DNA of 64,000 bases. Source: Tausonia pullulans. Taxonomy: Eukaryota; Basidiomycota; Tremellomycetes; Cystofilobasidiales; Mrakiaceae. The notes under the pieces were generated by a model. It worked only from the letters and a program-made list of their open reading frames with translations, was not told the DNA's origin and searched no databases. The stretch spans positions 1,364,001-1,428,000 of the forward strand of contig OX637620.1 of assembly GCA_951802195.1 (NCBI GenBank), in the 5' to 3' direction. Position 1 is the first letter of the stretch. Every line of letters begins with the position of its first letter. Shown piece after piece: positions 11,450 through 22,054 of this stretch. A program made the position numbers and the translations under genes.

Positions 11450-13717
11450 TCACGAGAACTCCTTGGTCTTGTCATACTTGATACCAATGTGGCTCGGCTG
11501 GCCATCGACGCGCGAGAAGCCGTTGAGGTTCTTGTGGAGCGTCAGCTGGAAGACGGAGGCGCCACCATTGCGGGAGATGATGGTCGACGAGGCGAGGAAG
11601 TAGGACCAGATGCGGAACCACTTGGCGCCGTACTTGGCGACGACCTTGTCTTTGTTGGAGATCCAGTTATGGTACCATCGGTCGAGGGTCGCGGAGTAGT
11701 GGACACCGCTGGAATGGGAGACGAGTGTCAGCGTCGACCATTGGGCCCCTCGCACGCCACGCAGCACGCGAACTCACAGAACGTCACACTGCTTGACCTC
11801 GAAGCCAACCTTCTCGAGCTCACGGATGACCCAGTGGAGGGGGATCGAGGCGTCGGCTCCAGGGAAGACGTACCTAAGGGAGGGAAGGAAGAGAGAGACG
11901 GGGGGAAGGGGGCGGAGGTGGAGGGTGATGTCAGTCGGCAAACCCTCCTGCTAAACAAGCCATCGACTGCGTACTTGTTCATAAAAAGACCCCAGATAAG
12001 GTCCTCAAACTGCCACGAGGGACGAATACCGGCGACCTGGAAGACGAAGATACCGTCGTCGTCGAGAAGGTTGTAGACCTGCTTAAGGAAGGCTGGACTC
12101 GGGCAGTGATCAGCGCTGGTGACCCTGTCTGACCAGGCGCGAAAGTAAAGACTACGAACAGCTGTACTTGCGGATACCGACATGCTCGGCCATCTCGAGC
12201 GAAACAATCTTGGTGAACGATGCGGGGACATCCGGGATGAAGCGGTAGTCGGTGCAGAGGATGCGACCCTTCTCCTCGGGGACACCGTTGTCCCGGAGAC
12301 GCTTGGTTCCAAAGGCGGTTTGATTGATACCGAGCGTGACTCCAGTAACATCACATCCGTAGTTCTTGGCGGCGAAGGCGGAGAGAGTTCCCCATCCGCA
12401 TCCAATGTCAAGAAGCTTGTCCGAAGGTTGGAGGTCAAGCTTCTCGCAGACGAGCTTGAGCTTGTTGTCCTGGAGCTCCTCGAGCGTCTCGGGCTTGGTA
12501 ACGTCCGAGATGACTCCCGAGGTGTAGATCATGCGGGGTCCGAGGAACCTGGAAGCACCTGGAGGTCAGTCCTCCAGTGCCGCGAATTCTCCCGCAAAGC
12601 GCGCTTCGGGGTGATAACGCACCACTCGTAGAAGTCGTCTCCCCGGTCGTAGTGGCCTCGGACCTGCTCCTCATCCTGGGACTGGGAGTGGAGGATGACC
12701 TCGGGGGCGAAGGTGAAGAAGACGTAGTGGAAGCTGGCGGAAGGGGTGAGAAGTCAGGGCCAGGTCTCTTGGCAAGACGATACTCTTCATCGAGGACTGA
12801 CAGGTCCCAGGTGAAGCTAACGATCAGGACGAGGAGAGCAAGAACAGTCAATGAAACAGGTCAGCGAGAGATATAGAATGACATCACGACCAGACACTGA
12901 CTTGAAGGTGACAAAGTCGTGGCGGTACTCGAGGACCTCCAGGACGTCGCCTGAAGGAAGAGCGTGAGAGAGTCAGCTTATGAAGGTGATTGGAGCGAGG
13001 GCCCAAAGGCCACCGCCGGGAGCAGAAGACAGGCAGGCGGTGGCGGGGGCGTCGAGGCCTTCCTTCGCGTGCACGCGCGTCACGCTCGCACCCCGTCGCG
13101 GTCGCGCTTTCGCCTGCCCTCGTGTCCAATCGCCCGGCGCTCAACAAGGGTGAGAGGAGGGGAACGACACGACGCACCCTTGAAGTCAAGCTTGTCGGCA
13201 AAGTAGGCATCATAGAGTATCTGCATGGGCATCTTCTTGCCGCGGTACTGGCGGCGGAGGTCCTCGTCTTTGAACTCGATGTAGTGCTCAATGGGCTTTC
13301 CAGGGAGCTTGACCTTCTCGTTGATACGGGGGCCGAAGTTGGAGGTGATGGTCCAGTAGCCGATGAGGGTCGGGATGGCGGTGAGGACGAAGAGCTGGAG
13401 TGAAGGAACGTCCCAGATGAATAAACAAGCCAGGACGCGCGTCGTAGCGAAAACGCAAAGGGAAGACGAGGAAGAAGAATGATGAGACAAGCAGAGTCAG
13501 GGTCTTGGCCGACGCGCAGAGAGAAGGTCAGACCACGCACGATCCAGTACATCTTGGACCACCGGTTGAGGATGGGGAAGGTCCACTGGATGAGCTTAGG
13601 GACAGCGAAGAGCGCGACACCGAGCTGGAGGTTGGAGAAGTAGCCGTTGCCCTCGGCTGGGAGTGTCGGGTGGGCGATGACGCCCGGGGCGACCTTGTGC
13701 GTGTGAGCGACGGCCAT
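11450..13717 (-). CDS. Sphingolipid C9-methyltransferase (SAM-dependent)
   Basis: Adds the C-9 methyl branch to the sphingoid base of fungal glucosylceramide, using S-adenosylmethionine at the ER membrane. The N-terminus (MAVAHTHKVAPG) is followed by hydrophobic spans FSNLQLGVALFAVPKLIQW and LFVLTAIPTLIGYW. Then come KMPMQILYDAYFADKLDF, RGHYDRGDDFYEWFLGPRM and the SAM site LLDIGCGWGTLSAFAA, then GVTLGINQTAFG and SLEMAEHVGIRKY as in the cyclopropane-fatty-acid-synthase superfamily. The C-terminus has HYSATLDRWYHNW. The N-terminal membrane part and this motif set separate it from bacterial CFA synthases. Start 13717 is the first Met of the conserved N-terminus; the stop TGA overlaps GTGAGT. It sits head-to-head with UreF. 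The GH5 gene at 58220 belongs to a family that includes glucosylceramide hydrolases. Confidence 0.9.
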
Positions 13718-14175
13718 GGCTGGCTGCCGGCGGGAGGAGAAGGGTGGAGGGAGGCGGAAAAGGTGAGGGTTAGCGATGAAACGAACGACTCTCGGTCGCG
13801 CTGAAAAGAAGGGGAGCCGCAGGCTTGCGCTGGCACGAGCTCCTCGACGTAAAGCCTGTCGCGTCCTCCCCCGTTTCTTTCTTTGCCGCTTCGCAAGCGG
13901 GGCAACCTTCTTTCTCCGTCGGGATGTGGCGACAAGGCGGGCCACTCGGGCTTCGTTGGCGAGAGAGACTGGCCAGCTCCTGGCCCTTGAGAGCGCATGA
14001 ATCTCGACTGCCACTTCAAAGTAGAGGCTCGAGCGTTGTGAGAACGAAGACACGCGCCACCAGACGCGGCCCAGGTCTCGCTGACAGATGCATCGCCAGC
14101 GGGCTTGCCCGGCCGTGATCTCCTCCTGGAACTGGCTGTCTCTTTCTCCACTACCGTCCACCCTCCTCCGTTGCA
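13718..14175. promoter_or_regulatory. Divergent promoter, C9-methyltransferase / UreF
   Basis: 458 bases between two head-to-head start codons. There is no gene here, although a long minus-strand open frame runs through it. The stretch is GC-rich with C/T-rich runs close to both start codons, as in leaders of this genome. No TATA box is evident. Confidence 0.5.
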
Positions 14176-15238
14176 ATGCAGCCTTCCGATCCCCTGTCCG
14201 CGGTGGCACCAGAAGAGGACTTCCTGCTCCTCATCCTTTCCGATAGCAATCTGCCCACTGGCGGGTTTCATTTCAGGTGCGGCGGATGCTCTCAACGAGA
14301 CTAATATAAAGGCTGATTCTCACCGTCGTGCGGCTGCAGTGCCGGGCTCGAGTCGTCGACGAAGCACGGATTCGTGCCCAAGTCGTCTTCGGCGTTCCCT
14401 TCGCTCATCACGCCTTTCATCATCCATTCGCTCCGGTCGCATGCCCGCTCGACGCTCGCGTTCGTCGCCGACGCCCATGGTGTGACGAAGGCGGCCCTCG
14501 CCGATCCCCTGACCTCCTCGACGTCGACGGCGACAACGGTCGCCGAGCTCACCCGCATCGACGCTCTCTATGAGGCTATGACGAGCAACCACGTCACTCG
14601 ACGAGGAAGTCGGACCCAGGGCATTGGCATGCTCTCCCTCTGGACCAAGGCCCTCCGGGATCCGCGCGACAACGGCCGCTCTGCAAGCGAGCGGCTGATG
14701 GCAGCGCTCAAGCTCGAGATTCGGGAGAACAGGATGCACGGCCACCTGCCCATCTGCTGGGCGGTTCTCTGTGCGGCCCTCGGCCTCTCACTGGGTGCGT
14801 ATGAAAAGCAGCAGGCGGGGGCACGCTCGTTCGCTCACACTGCGGCTGCATGGCGCGCTCCTCCGACTTGATGGACCTCTTATCTTCCTCGCTGTGGGCT
14901 GACGAAGCCTCAACTTTCTCGCAGAACGCACACTTCATCTCCACCTCTTTCTCCATACGCGTTCTATCCTCTCGTCCTCAGTCCGACTCAACCAGACGGG
15001 CCCGTACCACGCCCAACAAATCCTCCTCCACTCGGTCCGGCCTCTCATCTCCGCTGAGCTCGCGTACTACCACGCTCACAAGGGGATGGGCGGCGTGCTT
15101 CCGCGGGGGATAAGCCGGAGTGAGGGGGTGGACGATGATGAGGAGTCGCTCGAGTGGGGTCCGGCGCAGACTTGGCCGTTAGGGGAGATCCTCCAGGCAA
15201 GGCACGACGTAATGCACACTCGAATGTTTAATTCCTGA
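14176..15238 (+). CDS. Urease accessory protein UreF
   Basis: UreF works with UreD and UreG to load nickel into apo-urease in the cytosol, enabling use of urea as nitrogen source. Three exons (14176-14276, 14340-14794, 14925-15238) give 289 residues. Motifs: LLLILSDSNLPTGGFHFSAG, LESSTKHGFVPKSS, NHVTRRGSRTQGIGMLSLW, HGHLPICWAVLCAALGLSL, and the C-terminal HLHLFLHTRSILSSSVRLN and GPYHAQQILLH. Both introns are short with CTGAC/CTAAT-type branch sites, and all phases agree. Start is the Met just before the conserved LLILSDS block. The family is clear. The gene implies a Ni-urease system elsewhere in the genome. Confidence 0.93.
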
Positions 15239-15553
15239 TGAAGAGTTGTGCGGCGGTCGTGCCATGTGTGTTCTCAGATTCTGAGCTCTCTGGGTGACAT
15301 CGCCAATCCGTGGTGACAGCTTGAAGTGGCAGCTCTCGGACTAAAGCCGAGACTTAGAACAGGAACAATGAGGGCATTATTGGTAGGGCGAACAGAGCGC
15401 GAGTGCCGCGTCCCTGGTCGCTTGCCTTCCCTCTTCAGACGCGAACGACGACGACCACTACTAACCCAATCCATCACTCAAATCAAAGCCCCCTAAGCTC
15501 ATTCACGCTCCTTCTGGCTCTGTCTCTTCCCTTCCCTCTTTCTTCCCACCGCA

Positions 15554-17317
15554 ATGGTCGCCGCTGCCGCCACGCCCGAGCAGCCCCCGTCGAAGACACT
15601 CGTCGTGCGCGGTTGACACCCCGAAACCGATCCGAGCTCGTTCCTCTCAACTGACCTTGCTCTCTTCTCTTCCCACATGTCGGCCAGTTCGCGACGGTCT
15701 CCTTCTACATGGTCGCCGCCATGTGAGTAAAGCTCATCCCTTTGCCCAGATGGCGGCGTCTATGGAACGTGGTCCCCACGCGTGGCACTCACCCACCCAT
15801 GCTCCTTTCTGCCATCCCCAGCATTATGGTTACCGTCAACAAATATGTGATGATCAGTTCGGCGGTCCCCATTTTCCTCATCTTTGTCCAGCTCGTCATC
15901 GCCGTCATCCTGCTTGGCCTGAGCCACATGGCACGCATCTTCGTGATCCCTCGGTGAGTTTGGGAGAAGCCGGTGCGGCGCGTCGCCCAGCTGGCCGCTC
16001 GCCCGCATACAGGTATGCACGGTGCGAGAGGTCTGACTCTTCTTTCCCTACTCATTACCAGATGGGACGCTGAGAAAGTGCAGAGCCTTTGGAAACTCAT
16101 CGCCGTAAACGTCGCTGGCCTTTCGTGAGTCGCGTCCGCTTCATCAGCCGTCTGCCATCCCTTTCCTCAACATGCGCCGCCTCTTCTCCATTCCACAGGT
16201 TCAACAACTATGCCCTGCATGCCGTCGATGCCTCGATGTACCAGGTCCGTGTGAACACGGCCGATCTGCCCGCTGTGGCGCGCCAGCAACCGACCTTCCC
16301 TCCTTCCCTCTTTCTGCGCACAGGTCGTCCGCGGCCTCGTCCTTCCCCTCACCGTACTTCTCACCTTCATCATGCACGCCTCTCCGCCGTCCCGGATGTG
16401 CCTCGTCTCGTGCGCCATCGTCACCCTCGGCTTCTTTATTGGCGTCGGGTGGGATCGCGTCGGTGGCACCGGTGACGGAGGCGTCTCGGCGTGAGTTCAT
16501 TTCCCCGTTTCCCAAGCCTACCTCCGTCCTTCCGCTAATGTGCTCATGCCTATGTCTTTGCCAGCATCGGCATCTTCTTCGGAATCATCTCCTCTCTCAC
16601 CACGGCGGTTCATGCCATCATCATCAAGAAGTCGCTTGCCATCGTCGACGGATCCGGTGCGTTTCACCGTCTTCCACACAAGTATCTCGTTGCTAACTCA
16701 ACACCTCATCCACCTAGCCATGGACCTCGCCTGGTACTCCAACTTCCTCTCCGCTCTCATCATGCTTCCTCTCTCCATCATTGTCGGCGAAGGTCTCGAG
16801 ATCGCCGCCATGTGGCGCTCGCCTGAGCAACTCTCCCGCTTCATCTGGGGAGGCAGCGTCACGGGCGTATTTGGGTTCCTCCTCTGCCTCGCTGGATTCT
16901 TGTCCATCAAGGTCACCAGTCCCGTGTCGCATATGGTTTCAGGGGCGACGAGGGGTGTTCTGCAGACGATGATCTCTGTGTGGTCGTTCGGGGACGTGCT
17001 CACGAGGCTGGTCCCCTTCTCTTGTTCTCCTCGCATGACTTCTCATTACTCACCCCTCACCCCTCCCTTGGCTTGTTTCCCCCAGCGGCCGCGCCCTCTC
17101 CATCGTCACCATCATCATCGGCTCCTGCCACTACGTCTGGGTCAAGCACGTCGAGACGACTCGGCCACCAACTCCCGCGGCAGCATACGAGGCCGTTGCG
17201 CTCGAAGACGTCGAGGAAGGCAAGGCGGGAGCAGACGCGGCTAACCAAGGTAGCACGGAGCCGAAGCGTGGCGCATCGCCTTCTGGAAGTGGGTCGGATC
17301 GGGAACGGAGAGATTGA
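15554..17317 (+). CDS. GDP-fucose-transporter-like nucleotide-sugar transporter (SLC35C/TPT)
   Basis: Golgi or ER antiporter of the drug/metabolite transporter superfamily, closest by motif to SLC35C1 (GDP-L-fucose in, GMP out). In order: FATVSFYMVAAIIMVTVNKY, FNNYALHAVDASMYQVVRGL, LGFFIGVGWD, IGIFFGIISSLTTAVHAIII, LAIVDGSAMDLAWYSNFLSA and IKVTSPVSHMVSGATRGVLQ. The last is the conserved transmembrane signature (human: [20 protein letters not shown]). About ten membrane spans and a charged cytosolic tail are predicted. It is multi-exonic; exon 1 ends at SKTLV with a GTGCGC donor, which keeps frame with FATVSF. Substrate is inferred; another GDP-sugar, or loss of transport, cannot be excluded. 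The 3' UTR carries a G14 tract at 17343-17356. Confidence 0.85.
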
Positions 17318-17342
17318 GTGGGAAGGAAAAAGCAGGAGGGCT

Positions 17343-17356
17343 GGGGGGGGGGGGGG
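17343..17356 (+). repeat. G14 homopolymer in 3' UTR
   Basis: Fourteen consecutive G on the sense strand, 26 nt after the transporter stop codon. It is a simple repeat prone to slippage and to sequencing-length error. Confidence 0.9.
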
Positions 17357-17593
17357 CTTTCTTTATCTTTCTCTGTTTCCAGCTTTCTCTGTTGCTGAAG
17401 AGGGGGGAGGGAGCAGAGCGGGCAACCTGGTGGCGGATTGAAGGTCGCGGTGGGGGGCAGAGGGTGGTCCACATTGTCTCTGGGTTCAATCTTCTTTTCT
17501 GTGCATATACACACAATATTTAGAAGAGAGCGAAGGGAGATCGGCCGTGTAGATCATCATAAATAACGTGAAAGGTGGACTGTCACCCTGAAA

Positions 17594-18681
17594 TTAGACT
17601 CCAAGCTGTTCCTCGACGGCTTGACGGACACGGCGCTCGTATTCCTGAAAAGCCGCCAGTTAGAGCGCGCAGTGGGGTGATATAAGTGAAGTGGCGCACT
17701 CACCGCCTTGTCATCCCGGTAGAGCTTGCAGCAGTCGATGTTGGCTCCGGATTCAATGTTTGGTTCTACCGGGTCAGACATACGTCAACTGGCGGTGCAG
17801 AAGAATCGACAAAGAGATTTAAACTGACCGGCCAGCATCGAAATGACAGAGAGGAGGACTTTCTCCACAGACTGGACGGGCGACCATCGTTCGCTCGACG
17901 ACTCGTAGTGATTCGGGTCGTCGCCCGGTGCGTGGAGGATCGAAATACAGACCTCGCCGTTGGCGTAAACTGAAAGGTAGTGGTATTTTGAGCTAAGAGA
18001 TGGAAAGCGGAGTTATGAGGACGGACCGTTAGGGTGGAGGATGGGCGGGTCGAAGCGCATCTTGAATGGGTTGAGAGGGTAGTCGGACGGCTGCGCGGAC
18101 TTTCCTCAGCTGAATTCTCTCAAGTCTAGGCTTTGAAGAAGACACCCACAAAGGTGAGGCGAGCGGCAAAGAGACCACCTTCCTGTCAAGCAAACAGCCG
18201 AGACAGGCGCGAGATGGGGACCGACGCGTGAGGTGAGCTGGCGACAACGAAACGCAACCTGCGCCTTCTCTTCGTTCAACGTACATAGGGTGTGTCTTCC
18301 GGGCCGTTAATGAGGGCTTCCCATTCGAAAAAGTTGCTCTGAGAACATGGGTTCGATCAGCTGCAAGCGCCAGCGAGCGACCTGAGGTTACGTGGTCTGA
18401 GCCGACGTACTTCTTTGATGGGGCCTGGCGAGACGCCACATTGCGACGACAAGGCAGATGTCAATCTTTGTCCTGTTCCGAAAGAGGTCTGCTTCAGACT
18501 CTGGGGGCTTACCGGCAGTGAAAAGGCCCTCAGGCGCGCCTGATCGTCAGCGGTGACGATCGAGCGAAAGTGGGTGCACGTAAGCGTTCATCAAACGCCT
18601 TTCTTGAAGTATGCGAAAGGACAACGTACCAAAAGATGTGAGCTGCTTGTACTCGGTCATCAGTCGACGAAGGGCGGTCAT
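17594..18681 (-). CDS. UBC7: Ubiquitin-conjugating enzyme E2 G2 / Ubc7 (ERAD)
   Basis: E2 enzyme that, in yeast and animals, serves ER-associated degradation with Cue1 and Hrd1/Doa10-type ligases. The spliced product is 165 residues, the same length as human UBE2G2. Motifs: [79 protein letters not shown] with the active-site Cys at position 89, the acidic-loop region [20 protein letters not shown], and [15 protein letters not shown]. The region needs several very short exons, including a 27-nt exon and a 14-nt microexon (18411-18424, encoding most of GPIKE). Every junction preserves frame and family sequence. It is tail-to-tail with the SLC35C-like gene, 276 nt apart. Confidence 0.94.
18411..18424 (-). 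other. 14-nt microexon of UBC7
   Basis: GCCCCATCAAAGAA on the minus strand, bounded by CGCCAG and GTACGT. It restores TAG-PIKE-SNFFEWE, which matches the UBE2G2 family. Confidence 0.85.
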
Positions 18682-19306
18682 CCTGGCGGAGTGGTAGTGG
18701 TGGTTAGCGGAATACAGCGACGCGACGAGGACAAGGGCGCGTGCACAGGAGAAGGTAGAGGCGCACGCGCGGAAGGGCGAACGAAGCCCCTGAGGGAGCG
18801 AAAGTCGTGGGAACCAAGCTCGCTGGAGCCAGCCAGCCGAAACGTCACCGTTTACGACCTTGGTTTCGCACGAACGCATTACCCCGCTATTTTAAGCCTG
18901 GTGTCTTCACCGATTCGTACTCTGTTCTTCCTCGAACGTCGATCCCATCCTTCTGAGATTCTCCAGCCCTCTCTCCTGGTTCTCACCCGACCCTCAGCCT
19001 TCTTCAGCAACCCCTCAACGAGCTCGAGCTCGCTCCCAGACCCTGCCCCTGGCTGGCTCTTGCCCCGCATTTCCGTCGGGTCCCTTCACTGGGCTGACAG
19101 CGGCTGACTACGTCAACGGGGACTGCGCCGAAGCTCGTTCTCCTCTCTTCTTTCTCCCTTGCCAAGGCCTCCTCATTCAGCCCAGACTTCCTCCCCAATC
19201 ACCACCACCCTAGTCTTTTTCTCTTTTCTCCCTCTCTCTCTTTCTCTCTTTTACTCTTTCTCTCTCCCGACGCTCGCTGTCTATAGCGTCTTCTCCCATT
19301 CCCAAA
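18682..19306. promoter_or_regulatory. Divergent region UBC7 / unknown gene, with CT-rich leader
   Basis: No gene is supported. The last 100 bases before the start at 19307 are an extended C/T-rich run (about 19200-19270, with repeated CTCT and TTTCTC units). This is the pyrimidine-rich core promoter or leader type common in basidiomycetes. Confidence 0.55.
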
Positions 19307-21546
19307 ATGGCACGCGGTTCCAAGACCACGCCTAGGGCACTGCCTTCTTTCCTCCCAGCCCTGCACGAGGATCCCCTTCACGGCCAACTCGACGGTTGGC
19401 TCGTCGACGGTGACGAATACGAGGCACTCGCCCAGAGACTCGATCGGGACGGTAGCGTCGTTCTCGTCCTTGGAGGTGCGTTTCCGCTATCATTCTCCGC
19501 TGCTGGGTGAAGTGGGTACATGCGCATTTGGCCGAGGAGTGACGACCCATGCGTGCGCGCGCGGGCGGGCAAAGAGAGAAAGAAAGCAGGCAGCGTTCCC
19601 TCGCTCACGTTCGATCCATTGTGGGGGCTGCCTGGCAAACTAGACAGATTTCTCTCCTTTCCAGGAGTATATATTCCCTGAGATGTGGCTGATGTGCCCC
19701 CGTTTCGCCTTTTCGTGCCTGGTTCCCTCTCATTCCGCTCTTCACCCCCCTGCCTTGCATCTCCGGTCACACCCTTATCCTGACATTCTATCTTCACCTC
19801 CTTCACTCTGCATCCGACCCCTTTCTCTCCGCCCGACCACGCACGCGACCACCAGAGCCTTCGCAGGCGTACATCGACCTCGTCAAAACCCACCTATCGC
19901 CGGCGTCCCTTCTCCTTCTCCCGCCTTCATCGAAACCCTCGTCATCATCCTCACCCCATGTCCCGCCGACGGCATCCAACAGGGCCCTCGCTGCCGTTGC
20001 TGCATCTCGCGGATCGCCAACAACCGCGGATGGCGCCCGTAGCACCGGCGCCCCGCGCGTAGTTCATCTCTCACACGCACTCTCACCGACCTCGCTCGGC
20101 AAGATCTACGAGGAGGCAATTATTCACGCCACCCGTTGGCGCAAGGGCAAAGCGAAGGCCAAGCAGCGAGGTGGCGTGGCCGGGACTGAGACCGCCCGCT
20201 CGAGCTTGTATGGCATGAGCGCAGGCCGGGCGGACTTGACCGCCACTTGCAAGCGGCAGTCGAGCCTCTTCTCGTTCGGGTCCTCTTCGGACAGTCACAG
20301 CTCTTCGACGAGCAACCACCGAGGAGACGGAACAACCTTTATCTCGGGGCACTCCTTGGCACCCAATGAGCGTCCGATCGATATCGTCCTTCACTTCCTC
20401 CCGGGCAATGTCCGTTCTTCGCACGGGACGACCATGAGCCTTCAGCCAACGCTGCAGTCCCTCCTTTCAGCGGCCTTCCTTGTCACGGCAGCTTCGCTAC
20501 CTATCCTCTCCGCTAACAAGGCATCGTCTGCCCCATCCTCTCGCTCGGTGGTCGGTTCCTCGGCGCGTTCAAGCCCACGGCCACGATCCGCCCCCCTTCC
20601 TTCCGTAAATTCAAACACGCACCACATGCAACACCTTTCCAGCCATACCTCGACCCCTTCTCTCTTCTCCATCGCCTGCGCTGCTCGCACGGGCGCCAAT
20701 CCGGACGCCGTTCTCGTCCACATCCTCCCGCCTTCGACGCCGGGCACCCAACCTCTCCCGGTTCTCCTCGATCGGACCATGCAGCCGTTCTTGGACGCCC
20801 ACCCGGCCGTGGCCATGATTGCCCTTCCGGGGATGGTCCTCGCTTCTTCACCAGTCACGATAAGCGACGTCCTGTCTGGAGGCGGCGACTCAGAGGAGGA
20901 GGAAGAGGATGACGACCACCTCTCATCGGCGGCTGCCTCTTCATCCTCGTGCTCCAGTCAAAGGAGGGTCCCGCCTTCTTCACCTCCGCTACTGGCGTGT
21001 ATCCTCGCCTCGGCACTCCGACCTCCGCTTCTCCTGCCGCCGATGACAACCTCGCGCTCCTCCCGCCGAGGCTCGTCGTCTTCGCTTGCTTCCGTCACTT
21101 CTGGCCCAGGCGGAGGGGTCCCCTCGTCAGCCTCAATTTTTAACAAGACGTATATCCCCTCCGAATCGGCTGTCTCCTTCATACCTGCCGCTTCGTCGTC
21201 GTCTCCGTGCCAAGTGAGTGGCTAGCCTTTTGTGTGCCGATGGCCGTGTTTCTGACCTTCTGTTGAGCAGGACCACACCCCGCACCTGGTTCACTCCAGC
21301 TCAATCTCCTCGGGTCCTTCAGATTCTGGTCATTCCACTCCCATTGGCTACGGCAGCATCTCGGAAAGTGGCACTCTGACCGATCACGACGCGCTTCCAT
21401 CGTCATTGCTCGTCTCGTCCCCTCGAAATGGAATGCCAGCACCCGCCACGGCGCACCAGAAGGGTTCGATGGACGGTAAATCCTCGTCGTTCGGAGGCTG
21501 GTGGAGTAAGATGTTTGGCAAGAAATCCAAGTCGTTGAAGCGATGA
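19307..21546 (+). CDS. Unrecognised Ser-rich protein with basic C-terminus
   Basis: I do not recognise a family. The N-terminus MARGSKTTPRALPSFLPALH leads to LVDGDEYEALAQRLDRDGS and VVLVLG. After a long intron (19476-19857) comes EPSQAYIDLVKTHLSPASLL, and at about 20080 VVHLSHALSPTSLGKIYEEA. A region with NERPIDIVLHFLPGNV, VLVHILPPSTPGTQPLPVLL and FLDAHPAVAMIALPGMVL looks folded, possibly an alpha/beta sandwich. It is followed by Ser- and Glu-rich low-complexity sequence, and the end is GGWWSKMFGKKSKSLKR, amphipathic and basic, perhaps membrane-binding. The last intron (about 21213-21270) is clear. In the stretch 20960-21140 a second frame is also open and a small intron may be hidden there. 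Coding is supported by codon phase and splice agreement, function is not. Confidence 0.65.
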
Positions 21547-22054
21547 GGCTTGCATTCAACTCGAGATTTCTATACGTACGGATCGTCTTCCCTATACTCA
21601 CTCTATACTCTCTTTCTCGCTAGAACTCGCTGTGTCTCTTTCCATCTCTCGTTTATCACTCGCTTCCCACTCATTGTAGCGTTCTTAGCATTCACTTTCT
21701 CTCGTCCTTCCCTTGAACATCCCACGCACATGGGTCAGCACGCCTAACTTGCATGACATCGCTCCCTCCTCTATCCTCTGTTTACTTTACTGCTTGGCTT
21801 TACTCTTGCCCTCTCCTGGACTTCACTCGCTCGGAATCCCTCTACAGTAGTCCCCCGTACCAATAAATCCAATCTCATTCTCCACGACTGTTGATGAGAA
21901 AGTAGCGACAACCTTGCGATCCTTGCGCTTCCGCTCCGAGGGGCATCGCCGCGAGCCCGGCTACTTGCCCCTCCTTCGACCGGGCGACGGCCTCGCCCGG
22001 TTCGCTTCCCTTTCTCCCTCCAACCATCAATCATCGCCCTCCCTCTCTCTCGCC
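21547..22054. other. Intergenic region without gene
   Basis: 508 bases between two plus-strand genes. It holds a C/T-rich stretch with several poly-pyrimidine runs and an AATAAA-like motif (near 21861, CCAATAAATCC) that may serve 3' processing. The following 150 bases would be the promoter and leader of the next gene. Confidence 0.45.

Noticed and set aside
12884-14209. 441-codon minus-strand open frame over the C9-methyltransferase 5' end and UreF start
   Set aside because: It runs through the promoter, intron sequence and the opposite-strand UreF exon 1; only its part from 13717 agrees with the methyltransferase protein.
18330-18380. GGTTCGATC-like sequence reminiscent of a tRNA B box
   Set aside because: No A box or acceptor-stem pairing nearby; the sequence is intronic in UBC7, next to the branch site.
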